Assembly (NCBI GenBank): GCA_032158295.1
Contig: CM063252.1
Span: forward strand, 14,030,250-14,094,249
DNA: 64,000 nucleotides
DNA from: Pycnopodia helianthoides
Taxonomy: Eukaryota; Echinodermata; Asteroidea; Forcipulatida; Asteriidae
Direction of reading: 5' to 3'
The notes below the pieces were generated by a model. It did no database searches. It worked only from the letters and a program-made list of their open reading frames with translations, and was not told the DNA's origin. Below, piece after piece: positions 15,301 to 30,300 of the stretch; positions within the stretch are counted from its first letter, which is position 1; every line of letters begins with the position of its first letter. Position numbers and translations under genes: made by a program.

Positions 15301-18300
15301 ATTCAGCTTGGCTCCCCTGTACTTTTATGGCCGGTGTACGTGTATACGAAGGTTAACAGAATGATAAACATGCGCTCAGTAAATGAGAATGTGGCCGCCG
15401 GTCATGTTGGTCAGAGTGGCCAGTTTGAGAGAGTGGCCGGAATGACAAGGGTGCATATTACATGGACAACTGGCATGACTGGTCGAGACCGACAGGAGCT
15501 GGCCAAATAGGGAAAGGTAGCCACTCTATCCAGGGGAAACAGGATAGCTACATGTACACAGTACACAGTGATGCACACCATGAACATGGAGGCGTTGCAT
15601 ACATGTACGTCATTATCATCAACTGAACTTACCAATATGACCCGCCTTGACTTCGATGGGCAGATTGAGCTCATACTGGGCATTGGAAGAAAGAACACAA
15701 AATATCCCAAAGTGTGTGAAAAAAAATCACTTTGAAAATACTGTCACGGGGTATCAAGTTGTCAAATTTGACATTTAGAAGTTTACAATCTGAACACCAT
15801 GTTTTGAGCCTTGCATATTATGCACAACACTTTCTTTCTCCATGGTCAAACACCAGCGACTGTGTGCCTTGCTGACCATTTTGGGAGCCAACAGATAAAC
15901 GTGTAAATGTTGGGTTGCTTTTTAAAACCAGACTGTTCTTTTGTTATTGATGCTGCTGAGTCATGCCTTACACACATACAAATCGTTGTTATTATCATTA
16001 TTATTATTAGGATGTACAATGTACCTTCCCCTTTACACTGAAATATGAATAACCTTCAAACAGACCGCAGTTTGCATTCTGATAGCAGAGTATCTGTGAG
16101 TTGCATTGCAAGTAATCTAATGAAAATGCCAGGTGGTCTATGTCTCCGTTTGATCTTCATTGTGTCTACAAACATACATGTAATGAATCAAATTACTCAT
16201 AATAATAAGATACATTAATTATGCGTCGTGTCTCATTTCATTTATTTCATTCATGTCTGTCATAAATGACACTCCCGGCGCTGAATTAACAAAATTTTGT
16301 GGAGATTGCTAAGAATGATTTGATGATGACGAAGCAACCGTAATACACAACACCTTGAAAGGGATACAACTTAAGGTGAGGCATTGTGAGGTGGCGCCTA
16401 TTGCTGCCAGAAATTGCCAGAAACACCTGGGCAAACCTCTTCTCTTATGTACTAGCAATGAGTGTAACTGGCTTCTTTTAAATACGTGCATGACACAACA
16501 CACAAGACCAATGGCTTTACATCTCATCCGAAGGACAAAGCAATAAAGGTGAAGTGTCTCGCTCAAGGACAAACAGTGTCAAGACCGGGTCGTCGAACCC
16601 ACACTCTACTGATCAGAAACACGAGGGGGGGGGCGGGGGCTTGAGAACGGTGCGCTTGATCGCTCGGCCACGACACGCCACATTAATAATGTCACATCAA
16701 GGGAAAATAAGGAATAATCACACAGGAAAAAACTGATTGGATAACTCCAATGTGGCCCTTTTTGTGCATTTGCGTTAAAAGCAAACAGACAACATTGGTA
16801 ATTGTCTAAGACCCGTAACCGCTTTTTGTGAGCCCCAACATGAATGCAATATTAACAAAACCGAGAAAAGCTCAAAATCGGTCATCAGACTCAAAAAGAA
16901 GTGAAGATACCCCATTGTATGTTTTCACTGTTTTCAAACAAAGAGTTTTTGTAACCGTGAGATCACAGCCAACAGTTTTACTCATTTCTAAAAAGCTATA
17001 CCATTTTAGGGGAAAATATGTATGTAGAGAGAAATTTTCAACCAAAGGTTACCTTGATACCATGAAGTTGTGTGTAAAACTGTCAACGATTAGGCTATTG
17101 TTTCAATCTTACCAATGTTGTTACACACCCTTTCATTTCAAATTGTTTTCTTGCTCAGAGCATAGAGGGAGCATCTAGAGGGAGCACTTATTATAAATTA
17201 CATTAACAATAACAAAAGGACTTTGTTAAACACTTTCAAACCAAGTATCCGAGAGCTGCCCATTTGGCTACTGGTGCTGCAGGCCCCTAAGGAGTTGAGA
17301 TGGTTTCAAGATTGTCCAATGCCCAATGAGAATGAGCAGTATCGTTAGGCCATAAGCATTCCTGTGACCGTCTCAACTTCTTAGCAGTATGCAGCACCGG
17401 CAGCAGAAAAGGGCGCAAAGGTTGCTACAAATATCACGTCAACCATCTCTTTCCCTCACAGGTACCCATTTTACTGTGATGAGAAGCAATTACAAATGTA
17501 CAGCAAAGTGTCTTGCCAAAGGGCGCAAGTGTCGCCACCGGGATTTGAACCCCCACTCCATCATAAACTGAGCCTGATTACCCCCCCCCCCTCCCTGTCC
17601 ACAACATGCTATCAATTTCCATGTGAAGATTTTTTCCTAAAGAATAATCTTGCACATGTTTATGGGGTTGTTGCTGATAAATATGTGTCTTAGTCAGTGT
17701 TTGTTTACTTTTTTTGTGGAGGGGGCTGCGGTGGGGTGGCGAATAGCCTACGGGTGGGGCAAAATGTTAGCCAGAAGGGTGTCTGTTTTAAATTTGGACA
17801 CCCTGTTTTATCTGTCATTTATATGTACAAATGTATTGTACAAGTGAACAATTTGGACACCCAGTTTTTGAAATTTCCAGCAAATGTGGACTCCCTTTTA
17901 CTAAATCCTGGCTAAAGCCTTGGGGTGGGGGGGGGGGGGTTGGGAAGACCATTTTACTTACCAGGGCTTCTGGCTTGAGTTCAAGATCCTGCAGCTCCAA
18001 GCCTCCTGTAAAAACAAATTATAAAAACAAGGATCATTCAGATGACATATAAATCACTTTCAATTGTGTTTGGGAAAAATAAAACACTGGACTTGCAGGC
18101 ACAATTTGTACAGCTTGCATGTGGCTACATCCCGATAAGGCACCAATCTGAGATGGGATTTGAACCGGGGTCCACAGAGGTGAAAGGCCGGAAAAAGAAA
18201 ACCATTGAGCCAACCTGATCCCCCATTATAAAGTTCACCATGTACACACATGTCCTTTACTGTTACCAAACAAATTTCTACGGAGTTACGTCACACTTAC

Positions 18301-21300
18301 ATGTACGTACGGATACGTGCAGCTGAGAGCAAGCACACACATGCTCCTCGACTCTCATTAAAAAAAAAACAGTAAAAAAACAAGAGAAGACCGCATTATG
18401 CAAATATTTGAACTGTAAAGTGTTTGTCAGTTTTCTATGGCACAACAAATCCAGAAAGAAATGTTTGTCTGTCCATCCATAGGCTAGGAAACAAAAGCTG
18501 TTGCTTCACCCCGGAACTAGATGTAGCCTTTTGTTTAATGTTCATTAATGTTCACTATTATATCAATTTGTGAAATATTGATTTACATGGGTAGCTACTG
18601 TCAATTTGATTATGTAAAAGTTTGTACAATTCTTGTGATTTATGGCAGCATTGAAATAAATGCACCATGTGCGTGTGAAGATATTTTGGCTGGTTACCTT
18701 ATTCAAGTAAGCAGAAGTGTTTTGTGCTAAGCTACTTTTTGTGCTGAAGCAGCTCTATGAAACTAAACCCCAGGTCGCTGATGAGCATGAGAAGCAAGGG
18801 CAAGGCAGTTTTCAATTGATAAAGGGCACCTCTATGACGTGTTGTGGCCGAGCGGTCTACTAGCGCACTGGACTCAAGCTCTGGTGTTTCTGATCAACCC
18901 AGTTTCACTATCGCTAGAGTAGGGCTTGCCCGGTGTTTCTGGCAGTGGCTCCCGAGTGTGCTGCAGTACCTTGTGACTCTTATAAGGTGCTACATAAATC
19001 GGTCTATTAATTCAAAAACAATTTCAAGAGCCTGCCTTGAAAATGTTTCTCTTTGTTCAAGCGCCTTGAGTACCTTCCTGGTAGATACATGCGCTATACT
19101 ATTATGAATTATTATGAGGCTAATTAATGTTAACTTCTACTGGAAAATGTGATGGGGCGCCTCAGCAATGACTTGGGGCAGGGGGAAAGGGCATGATGGC
19201 AATTGCCTTGGTCGCCTTTGTGAAAGGATCAGGGCCCAATTTCATAGAGCTGCTTAAGCAGAGAATTATGCTTAGAAACTTTCTGCTAAGCACAAACAAG
19301 CAAAACCAGTCACAGATTGTACATTATGACATTGTACTTTGGCTGGTAACTTTATCCTGGTAAGCATAATTTTGTTTTGCTTAGCTAGTTTTTGTGCTTA
19401 AGCAGCTCTATGAAATTGGACCCAGGCCTGCAGTTGCATGCCCAGGGTTCTGCCCAGGATTTCTTGAGTGGCGAAAAAAATGTTTCCCTGGAAACCATTT
19501 TGAGGTGGATCAGTTACTTGGTAGATCATATAAATAGACTCAAACCAAAGAAGTACTCAAAATTTATGACTTTGGATATCTTTTTTTTTTTTGGCTACTG
19601 GGAATTAAATGCAATTTTAGATTTAATTGAAAACCTTTGAAAGGAAATAACAAGTTGGATTTAACATTTGGGAAAAAGGGGAGATGGGCGGAAACAGAGA
19701 AAATTCTGCCAGTGGTGGTTGGGGAATCCTGAGTGCCGGGCAGGTTTTCCGGCACCAACCACTGTGGGCAGAACCTTGCATGCCTGATTAATGGAAGTGA
19801 AGTCTTCCGTACATGTACTAATGTACTCGTCCGGAATTGATGCAGTTTCATAATAACCGTACATCCAGGGTTCTTGAAATCACACTTGGTGATGTGGTGA
19901 GGTGCGAGGCAGACTGATTTATATAATATATCAAGTCATCTCCGTCACGCATTGAATTGGACACACAACAATGCTTCATTGGAGGTAATTCCACTGAGCT
20001 CGATTTATCAATTAGTATTGAGGGGCCAATCTACATGATTGATGTTTAGAATGAAACGTATTACATTGTAAATTGATGGAGTCTACTACATGTATATGTA
20101 TAGACATTGAGGGTAATTGTAAAACATATGGCAGGAACTGCATTCATTTGTTGAACCAGGGTCCGATTTTTATAGCACTGCTTTTCAGCACACAATATAA
20201 TGCTTAACAATTCTCTGCTGAGCGAAAATAAGCAGGATACCAGTCCCAGATAGTACATGTGACATGATATTTTGGCTGGTAATCTTATTCTGGTAAGCAT
20301 ATTTTTCCGTGTGTGCTTATAGCTCTTTGTAGCTACTTTTTGACGGTTAAAAGCAGCTCCATACGTTAGGCAATCGGGCCCAGATACTTGCAGAACTGCT
20401 TTAACCATGTAAACAGACAATAGCGCTTAACAATTTTCTGCTTAGCAAAATAAGCAGGAAACCAGCTGCAAATGGTACAGATATGATGGTAGTTGGGCTG
20501 GTAACCCTTTTTCTTGTAAGCGTACGTGGTTTACCACCAAAAAAAGCAGCTCTATGAAATTGGGCCCCTAATGTACTGCGCACCGATAGTAATTTAAAAA
20601 AAAAATAATTAGTAATAAAAACATACTTGATCAAGTTTTAATCTGAAAGCTCAGACTGCTAAAGTTCATACTACATACATGTACACAATGTATGTGATAC
20701 CATGGAGGTATAATTTGTTCATGGTAATACCAATCCTTCAAAAAAAATGTTTTTGGCAGACAAACATAGCCAGCCCTATGTTGGCGGTCTCCCTATTGTG
20801 TTAATATCTTTGTTCCGGGGTGGGAGTCAGAAGCCATACAATTGTTAACTGCCATATAGCCAGGGATCACACCCAAGTTTACGATACAACCTGGGAAGCA
20901 GCAGCCAGGGGATCACCTTAATGGGATGCAACTTTTTTATTTCAAATACCAAGTAATAAACCACTAATGTTTATTGCAAATTTTTTTTAAAATAGGAGTT
21001 AGAACAAAGTTACTCCATAGAGTGTCGTGGCCAAACGGTTTAGTGCATGGACTCAAGTTCTGGTGGCTAACAGGACGTGGGTTCGAAACCCAGTCATGAC
21101 ACCTTGTGTCCTTGAGCAAGACACTTAACTATAGTTGCTTCTCTTCACCTAGGAGTAAATGAGTAGCTGTGAGGGCAGATATGGCTCGAGTGATTGACCT
21201 AGCTTGGCATGCTTGGTGCGCTACATACACTTGGCAGTACAGGCTGTATACTCCCCAGGGAGCTGAGATGGTTTAAGTAAATAAGTGAACAGCTAAGTGA

Positions 21301-24300
21301 CCAGGGGTTATAATGTTCGAAGAACAATGACCATTTCTTTTTAATTGCACTATTATTGTAAGACATACATGTACATGTACATGTATGTAAGAGTTTTTAA
21401 TGTTATTATTACATAGTTTCAAATTTGAGAAAATAGCATTTGAAAACGCACAAATTGCTGATAAACCGAAATAAACAATATTTATTTTATTAAAACATTT
21501 CCCTGTACTTTGACAGTACAGTTCAACATTTACATGTACATGTGTAGGTAACAAATGTACACGATGTACATGTAAACAGGTTGGTTTATTTATTTATTTA
21601 TGTTTTCAAATCATGGTTTTGGGGATGGTAGGACTTAAGCTGGGAAACTTGCAGCGTATGATGGACTACTGAAAAACTGTATTCGTTTGTTTCTCAATTT
21701 CATAGTTTCAAGTGCAAGGCATTTAATAGAAAAATGAAGAAAAAAATAATCTCTCTCAGAGCAACTGTTCTACAAGTGACAAATGTACATCCGGAACCTG
21801 TGGATTTCATGTAAAATATGACACTAGTCAGCCAGTATGTATTTGTACCCGCTGCTGAAAAGGAAAGGATTCGAACTGCCTCGAGCAACGGGGCAATCTC
21901 AGTGGTGTAGTTGGTAGAAATCTGCTCTCGAATGGCAGAGGTCTCGGGTTCAAATCCCACCCGAGTAATGCATGTGGATTTTTTTCACAGGACTCGGGAA
22001 AGTACAGAGTATAACAGTGCTTTACACACGTATACGGTATATGGGTCTTAACCCAAATAATATTATTTAATCGCCGATGCAAATTGAACATCTATTAAAT
22101 ATGAAACTGTTAAGTGTTCGTTTACGAGAAGACCATGCAAAATCTTTAAAAATCGACAAAGTGGGGGGTCAGCGATTTAAACTCAAATCTTGGCTATTTG
22201 ATCCCCACCAGGGACCATAACACCTGGTGAAGCAGCTCGCTCAAAAACCGCACAATGGCCGAGTACGGGGCGCCAACTGTTTTTAGCGCAAAATGGACAT
22301 TTGCGGGAGTTCATTTGTTGTGTTTTTGGTGTATAATTATAGCACCGTTAATTCCCTTAAACTGTATCAATTTCTGTCAACTTATACATCAAAAGAAAGA
22401 GCTCATCGTCCTCTACATGATCAAATAAAAAAGAATTGTGTGAAAATCTTCACTGCAGATATCTAGGCTTTAGGAAAACACTTGACAGTTCTACTAAGGA
22501 AATAAGCCATCTACGCAGTTAACCATAACTTAATTAGTGCAGGGCTGAGAGTCAACAAACTTGGTGGAAATATAGTTCAGATATCCAACTACAGTAATAA
22601 AAAATAAAAACATTGTCAGCTCTTCTTCATTTTAATTGCCAAGGATCAACAAAGATGGAAAAGTTCATAGGTATGTATCAAACCTACATACAGTTCTGAG
22701 TAAAATATTGCTTGCCCTTAACTCACGTCTGGAACAGATTGTTATTAAAACATTAAAACAAATTGTCAACAAAGATGAAACATAAGTTTTTGCAAGTTTT
22801 GTGTATTAAAATGAGGTGGATGGGAGAGTTTTCTGGCAACAATACCGATCAAACTGAACGTCCAGTAATACCGCCAACCCAGTTAGCGCGAAGTACCGCA
22901 AGAGGGCGCCACACATTGCATCGCGCCACCCCCCCCCCCCCCGGTCGTGAGCGATGTCAATATGTCAGCCATGGATATGGCGGCTGTATCGCTGCAGTGT
23001 GACTTCTGTAATTTTGAGCATTGCAAAGCCATTGGGTGTGGTGTATATCCCTCTTATCCGCGCGAGAGCAATACCATGCACCTTCATCAATGCACAAAAA
23101 ACATACGGAGCCATTTGCAGAAGTGGAAAGTTGCTGCATATGACGTGAATGTCGAGTGGAAGTTGATCCTCCTGCGATGTGGGTTATTCGACGTTGATGC
23201 TTACACTAGTTACAGTGATAAAACGAAATGCCCGGCGCATCGGTACAAGTTAGGGTTGAGTTGGACATCAACAAGGAAATGCTGTCATCCACTCCATGAA
23301 GGGAAAGGCAAACCATTTCGTGGTGTGAACAAAACAACTAGTCGTGAGGTGTTTGATCGATGGGGTACCCTGATACCAGTCGGAACAGGTAAGAATGAAT
23401 GTATAAAAATAAATCTTCCTTTCTCATCTGGGTAATTTATGTACATGTATGAACATTGATTACATCCCTTAACATGCAATCGACTTGGTATCATTTATAT
23501 TGTCTGGGTGAAAGGGTTATTATTAATACTGTTGGTTGCAGTTGAGACAGCCCTGGATCACAGTTAATTCTCGCTGTTTACTTGACTTTCAGGTATCTGT
23601 AGAGGTTGTTTATCTAAGCACCAACTATCAGTAGCAGTAGCAGTTACACAACAGACAGCGGAAGAACTACCTCCTGGTGATATGCCCTCTAATAAGGTGT
23701 GTGCTCCCTTCATTTTAAAAAAGCAGTACATATATTTATACTCTCTTGGTTTATCAACGTTTGTTTAAAAAAAATAATAACTTCGTGAATTGTTGTTGTA
23801 TAAACAGGAAGAGCAGCAGCGTACAGTCAGTGATTTCTCATTGCTGGCTGGTGGACTCCTATCTCTCCAGTCCACTGACACAGAGTGCACTCAAACTCAA
23901 GAGGTATGAAGGGGGATTACAAATTGAACTCTGATAGCTTGCATTTCATTTATCATATATGAATTGTAAACACGCTTCTTCATAAGCACACTTGTTTCAT
24001 CCTTGCTTTATGCAGCATATCTCACTGGATTTATTCATGTTCTCAAATTTTCAGCAAACATCTGAGTCTTCATCAACTGATGACAATGTAACACAGGATC
24101 TAGGTGCATTGGACTCTTCTTGGGCTCCAACCCCCCGACCAAAGAATGTGGAGTTGCAATCCCTGAACACTTTCCTTATCCAGAGTGGAAGGTCTCCTGT
24201 TGATGGACAGCTTCGTCGACCATTAGAAGAAGCATCAGATAGTACCATCCGTTATTATAGAAGAAAGGCAAAGGAAGCCTTTGGTTTAGTTCTCCATTGT

Positions 24301-27300
24301 TTGGCACCTGGTCAAGAAGATGGACTTATGAAGCTCACAGTTGGTGAAAAAACTGCTGACTTATCACAAAGTGATCAAGATGTTGACAGTAGTACCAGCT
24401 CTCTAGTCGTGTGCTATCAAGCTGCAGACAATTGGTGTACCAAACGACAGATTTTATCAATATTGGCCCACAACATGACAAAGCAAAGACTAATGGTAAG
24501 AGAATGTGAATTTCCTTTTACACTATTTGACCCGTTTTGTCAAAGACTTCATACAAAAAGTTAACAACATTTTTATTTTTTACCAGCATGCCACCTTACT
24601 GGTCGTTTTTGTGATCGATTGTATTTTCTTGAAACTTTATGTTTTTGTGTTCCATTGTTACAGCAACTGATTCCGGGGCTCACCATCTACAGGATAGATG
24701 CAGCAAGAAAGCATGCTAAGGAAAGTGGTGGAGGGCAACCAGTAGAGTTGGAGCCAATAACAAGATCAAGACTACAGAAGAGCAAGGTTGATCACTTCAT
24801 TCAATTCATCTCACGCCCGGAGTTTGTTCAAATGTTGTTCGAACCGTCGTCGTGTCTCGTCTTGTTGATTTATATCAAGTTTACTGTCAAGAGATTGGAA
24901 TCACTCCACTTGGTCGTAGCTCACTGTTCAGTATCACTCAGGTGAGATTTATGTAATATTCAATCTTGCCAATTGCATTAATTTTGTGTTATTTCTTTTG
25001 TTTATAGTATGGATCGATTATGTACAGCATCGATATAGTCAATAAGTTGCACATTTTAAAAGTGCAGTAATTCTTTCACAGGTGTGTGCTGCTGCCAAGA
25101 AGAAATCTCTCTCTGGTCTGGATAACATTGCTGCCGAGGGCTCGGAAGGGTTTGATGCTATGGATGGATTGATGGGATTGCTTGGTGAATGTGGTAAGTT
25201 TTCAAAAGTACTAATTCAGAGCTGCATTTTTTACCAGTTTTTCAATAGTCTCCAATGAGTCAAGATCTAGAGAAAGAACCATACAGAAAGTATCTAGAGT
25301 AAACCAAATGTAATTGTTCACCTTTGGTTTTGATTGTTGCAGGCTTTTCAGCTATGTGGGTAGATGAGCACAAAACTAGGTTCCGAACAGTTCGCCAATA
25401 CCTTAAATCGGATTTCAAACTCCATGTTCAGGAAACAATTCCTGTCCTGATCACTGTTGGACTTATGCACTGAGTACTAAAGATTCTTGCAACCATCCTC
25501 ATGACGTCTTCCTACGTCTTCTGCTAAATGAAGTTGAGTTCTCCATATCAAGTGTGGACACAAAATACAAGTAAGTTTCTTAGGGTTGGTTATGGAACCT
25601 CTCCTACATCAATTTTTGTGCACGTTAGGTTTCACTATTGTTCATATTCATGACATTGATTTTATAATGAGGATCTATGTTTTATTCCAGGTACCCATCA
25701 CAGAAGGACGAACTAGCATATGATTTTGAGTATGCCAAGGACCGTATCATTGGTCTGAAAAATCATGTTGTGCGTACAATGGCCCAGGAAAAGTGCAAAG
25801 AGGATATTCTTTCGAACCTTACCTCTTCCCAAGCACTTTTGACTATGGATTGGGCAATGAAGTATTTGCCGAGACGATTTAGAGAAGCTCAACAAGACTG
25901 GTTTGGCAAGAAAGGGATATCCTGGCATGTGACGGTTGCTGTGACGAAATCTGGCAGTGAATTTGAGGTAAAAGTTTTATCATGATACAAATCACTGAAA
26001 AGACCATAATTTGTCACTCACATTTTTTTGTTTGTTACTGACTCAGCAGATTTAACAAATAAACTACACAAAGACATGTTCGAAAGAATCATGATAAATT
26101 GTGAATAATAACTTTGTGGAAGCATGTGTTATCCATGATTTGTCACTTTCACCGGCTTGACTGCATTTTTTCCACAGGACTCTGGGAAAGCATTGAATGT
26201 AGTGCTCAGTGCAGTGCAAACCACACATTGGTATACATGTATAATAGGGTACAACAAAAACTAGAAATACTTTATCGTGATGCAAATCTTTCATCATTAA
26301 AATAACAATCATGTCTCTCTTGTTATCTTCAGATTTTGTGCTTCGTCCATCTAATCCAGCCATGTGTCCAGAATTGGTGGAGCGTGCTGTTAGTACTGGA
26401 AGCCTCGTTGCTTGAGCTGAAAAGAAGGCGTCCAAACATCACCGAAGTCTTTCTTAGGTCAGACAATGCAGGATGTTACCACTGTGCACCTCTTATCCTG
26501 TCCATGGCAGATCTTGCTAAAAAAGTGGACATTAACATTTCAAGGTATGACTTCTCTGAGGTACAGGCAGGTAAAGACATATGTGATCGTAAGATAGCAC
26601 CAATGAAGGCACATATCGAGCGGTACGTCAATGAAGGCAACAACGTACTCACTGCTGATGACATGCACACTGCCTTAGAGTCATACAATGGTGTGAGAGG
26701 ATGCTATGCATCTGTTCTGAAGATTGGTGACATGCCCTCTTCTGGTGAAAATCTGAAATGGCCAGGTGTCACCAACTTTACTAATTTCTCCTTTGAGGAA
26801 GGTGGTGTGCGCTCCTGGCTTGCTTACACCATTGGCAACCAATTCCATCCCTACACAAAATTGATCAAGCAACCACCTGGACCACTGATCACCACTTACA
26901 CTATTGGACATTATACTGAGCCCAAAGTCTTGACGGGAGCAATTCGTCAACAAAGAGATGATGTTCAGTTCTCCTGTACGGAATCAAACTGTGTTAAAAC
27001 TTTCCCCACTGATGAGCTCCTAACACATCATTTGGCAGCTGGACGGCATATGTTTCGTCCCCTTAAGGAATCTCGTCTTGATAAAATTGCACGTCAGTGG
27101 GCTGAAAAGATTGGCGAGATGCAAGCTGGCACTTCTTATTCCAGTAAATGTGTTGAGACTGCCAGTTCGGGAGTAGCTTCGGCAACCGTGTCCCAGGCAA
27201 TCCATTCTGGCTGGGCTCGCAAGTTTTCCAAGGCAAGGAAGAGGTTTTCGCAGCAAGTGAAGGATTTTTTGCTTGCCCAGTTCATGATTGGCGCCAATAC

Positions 27301-30300
27301 AGGAAAGAAGGAAAAACCAGAAACTGTGTCCCGTCGATTGAAAAGTCAGTTTCACAGAGATGACTGGTTGACTACCCAACAGATAGCCAGCTATTTCTCA
27401 CGTCTTGCTCTCTTACACAAATCTGGGACACTGCCATCAAAGAGCTGGACTGATGTGAACAATAATGCTGTAGAGTTGGTTGAAAGACAGGTTCTCGTGG
27501 ATGCTGTACAGAACCAGTGTGAGCTTTGAGGCATGTAAATGCATGATGCCATCGGACGCTTATCAAGTGTCCGTTTTTGATTAAACAGTCAGTACTCTGC
27601 CATTTTTTATTGTTGTTAATCTTAAAACTTTGAATTTCCCAAACTACACCTATCCAATTAGCATTCCAATTGTCTTGTTACCATCAGGGTTGATTTTCAC
27701 ACAAAAAAATGCCATCAATTACCAGTACTGCTTTCAACTTTGATGCCGTTGGTGTATTATCTATGTTGTAATACTTTTACCACTCTATCTTGACTGTATA
27801 TTTAAATAGTCATTGAATACCACACACCGGTAGGTGTGAAGGTTAAAACTAAAATATATTGAACCGTTGAACTTATGAATATGTCAATAAATAAAACCAT
27901 TGACACTTATTGTGTTATTATCTAAACTATAATAACGTCTTGGTGTGTTTATTTTGTTTTCTAATCACCTGATTCTGAAGAGGATCTTGCCTTTGCAAAC
28001 ACAACAAATGCCTGACAAGGACCAAATAACTTGCACTGGTAGGGTGAAAGGCTTGGAGGAGGGGGTTACAACTAAAATATGAATCAGGATTTGAGTATAA
28101 CAAACTAATCAAAACGTTTAGATGTAAGGTCATTGACTGAATCCTGAGGAAATTGGTCATTTTCACCACAACACTTAATTAAGGATTCAAGGACCAACAT
28201 AATTGTTTCTTGTAGGGTAATGAGAGGTTTGCTTCATGTCCAATGCATCAAAACTACCGTTGAAAACAAGGCAATCGCAAATCACAACAGGTACCAGTTT
28301 TGAACGATGCAATGCAAAACTGCCATTATAGGGCAAAAACAGGCTCCTGCCATTTCAAACAAAAAACTGCTGACAAATATTTTATTGATGCTACCTAAGG
28401 ACCATAATAAGAACTCTCTTTCACCCGAGTGTCATTGCTCACAGACCTGCACTAATGACTCTACAGCGACCCAAAGATGTGACGCAAATTTAGGGGTACC
28501 CTTAAATGAAGAGTTACCGTTGCCACGTAAGAGGTTTTTTCCCCACAATTTTGACTTCCTGGTTTAGTTCAGGATACAAACTAAAGACCCTGAAAATTTC
28601 ATTGCTCTAATGTATTCCACCGTTCAGCAGCAAGCGTTTAAACTTGTGCAGTCAAAAATCATAAAAAACGCCATTTTACCACTAAAAAACACATTTTTGG
28701 CTCTTTTTTCTGTTAGGGAGGTCGGATCTGCCAAATATTGTGCACAGCCTCAAGGCTACCTATGACCCACCTACCACCAAAATTTCAGCGAAATCCGTTG
28801 ACCCCCACCTTATCACCGTCTGCATGGTCCTCTCATGGACATGCTCTTAACAACAATAAAACCATCAGCAGCCCTAGGGGTTAATTGTGTAGTCCTGATG
28901 AGAGACAGCAGACGTGTCATGGTTTCTTCATTTCACACATTGCAGCACACACTAGCTAGTAGTATACAGAATGCATCCAGGTTTGTCTCATTATTACAAG
29001 TCAGCCACTGCACATGGGGAAGGGGGGGGAGGGCATGGTTTGTCTGACCTTAAGGCAATTAAGGGGAATGATAAATTACCGTAGTGTACCAAACTGCTGG
29101 ATCTTAAAGGGGATAGTTACAAATGTACATCTTAGGTAGAACCGTGGTAGAATCATGACCTTTTTTTGTTTCATTGAAAAAAAGTCAACGATTGCAAGAG
29201 TTAATTTGAGGTTCAGAGGTATCAGGTTACACTTGTATCAACCACCATGAGGTGATTTACATAAATTTAGCCTGTACAATGTACTTGATGTAGATCATGT
29301 AGATTGGTGCAGACAATGCTGCCAGTGCTAGTGATGAAAGAGCCACAGCTCCTATAGACTTTCTGCAGGCACAAAGAGCAAACAGCAATGAAGACTTGCA
29401 ATCTTACCTTCTATTAAAATGGCAGTGTACTAGTACACTATGTACCATGTAGGCTACACACAATACATGTTGTAGAAGGCATGAGACTGACACGCCCCCC
29501 CCTCTCCCCTCCCCTCCCCTTCCACCCAAGACACCCATCTTTAATCTGGTAATTTTAGAACTTCTGTTATTTGTTCTCCCATTGTTTGGAACAAGCATTG
29601 CTTTTATAGCATCATCTCCGTTCAGCCGTTGGCTTTCTACACAAAAAGCAAAGTGAGAACCTCACTCCATCAAAACACCCGGATCCCCTGTTGTTAAAAG
29701 TCCTCCAGGTCAGTGAGGACAACGCTCATTACATCACTACCCAGCCCCCCCCCCCCAACCTAAACATGATCCATCGCCATCATTGTCAGTTCCTCTAGCA
29801 ATTGACTCTCCACCCCCATTGCAAACGACTCTGTTGACTTGCCACTTGTATGACGTTCGGGGTAGATGCAACGCACCGCGAGTCATGCCCGGAGGTGCGC
29901 GAGACAGAGAGACATCGCAAACCAGACTCGATGTGTACATGGCAGATGAAACCATTAAACTTTCAGACACTGTCTTTACAAAAAAAAACGCCAAGTTGAC
30001 CTTTCCAGTAAAGCTCACTTATTGAGCTACACACACAAGATAAACAGGAGTTGTGGATGGTCATACAATGTAATAGAACGGCAATTTAATGGATGTTTAT
30101 TTTGCATCAGGGATTAAAGAATATTATTTGTTTTTTGCCCATTTGAATACCACCTGATTGATAGGCCTCTGCCGTGTGACTTTGATTTGAGTCTATTTAT
30201 ATGATTCACCGTGTAACTGATCCATCTCGCAATGGTTTCCAGGGAAACATTTTTCCACCACTAAAGAAATCCTGTGCAGAACCCCAATACATACTGTACA

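Noticed and set aside
26179..26231. Extra exon of the DDE-like gene (acceptor CCACAG, donor GTATAC)
   Set aside because: It is a SINE fragment also present at 21,990. Including it breaks the frame, while joining 25,967 directly to 26,336 keeps it.
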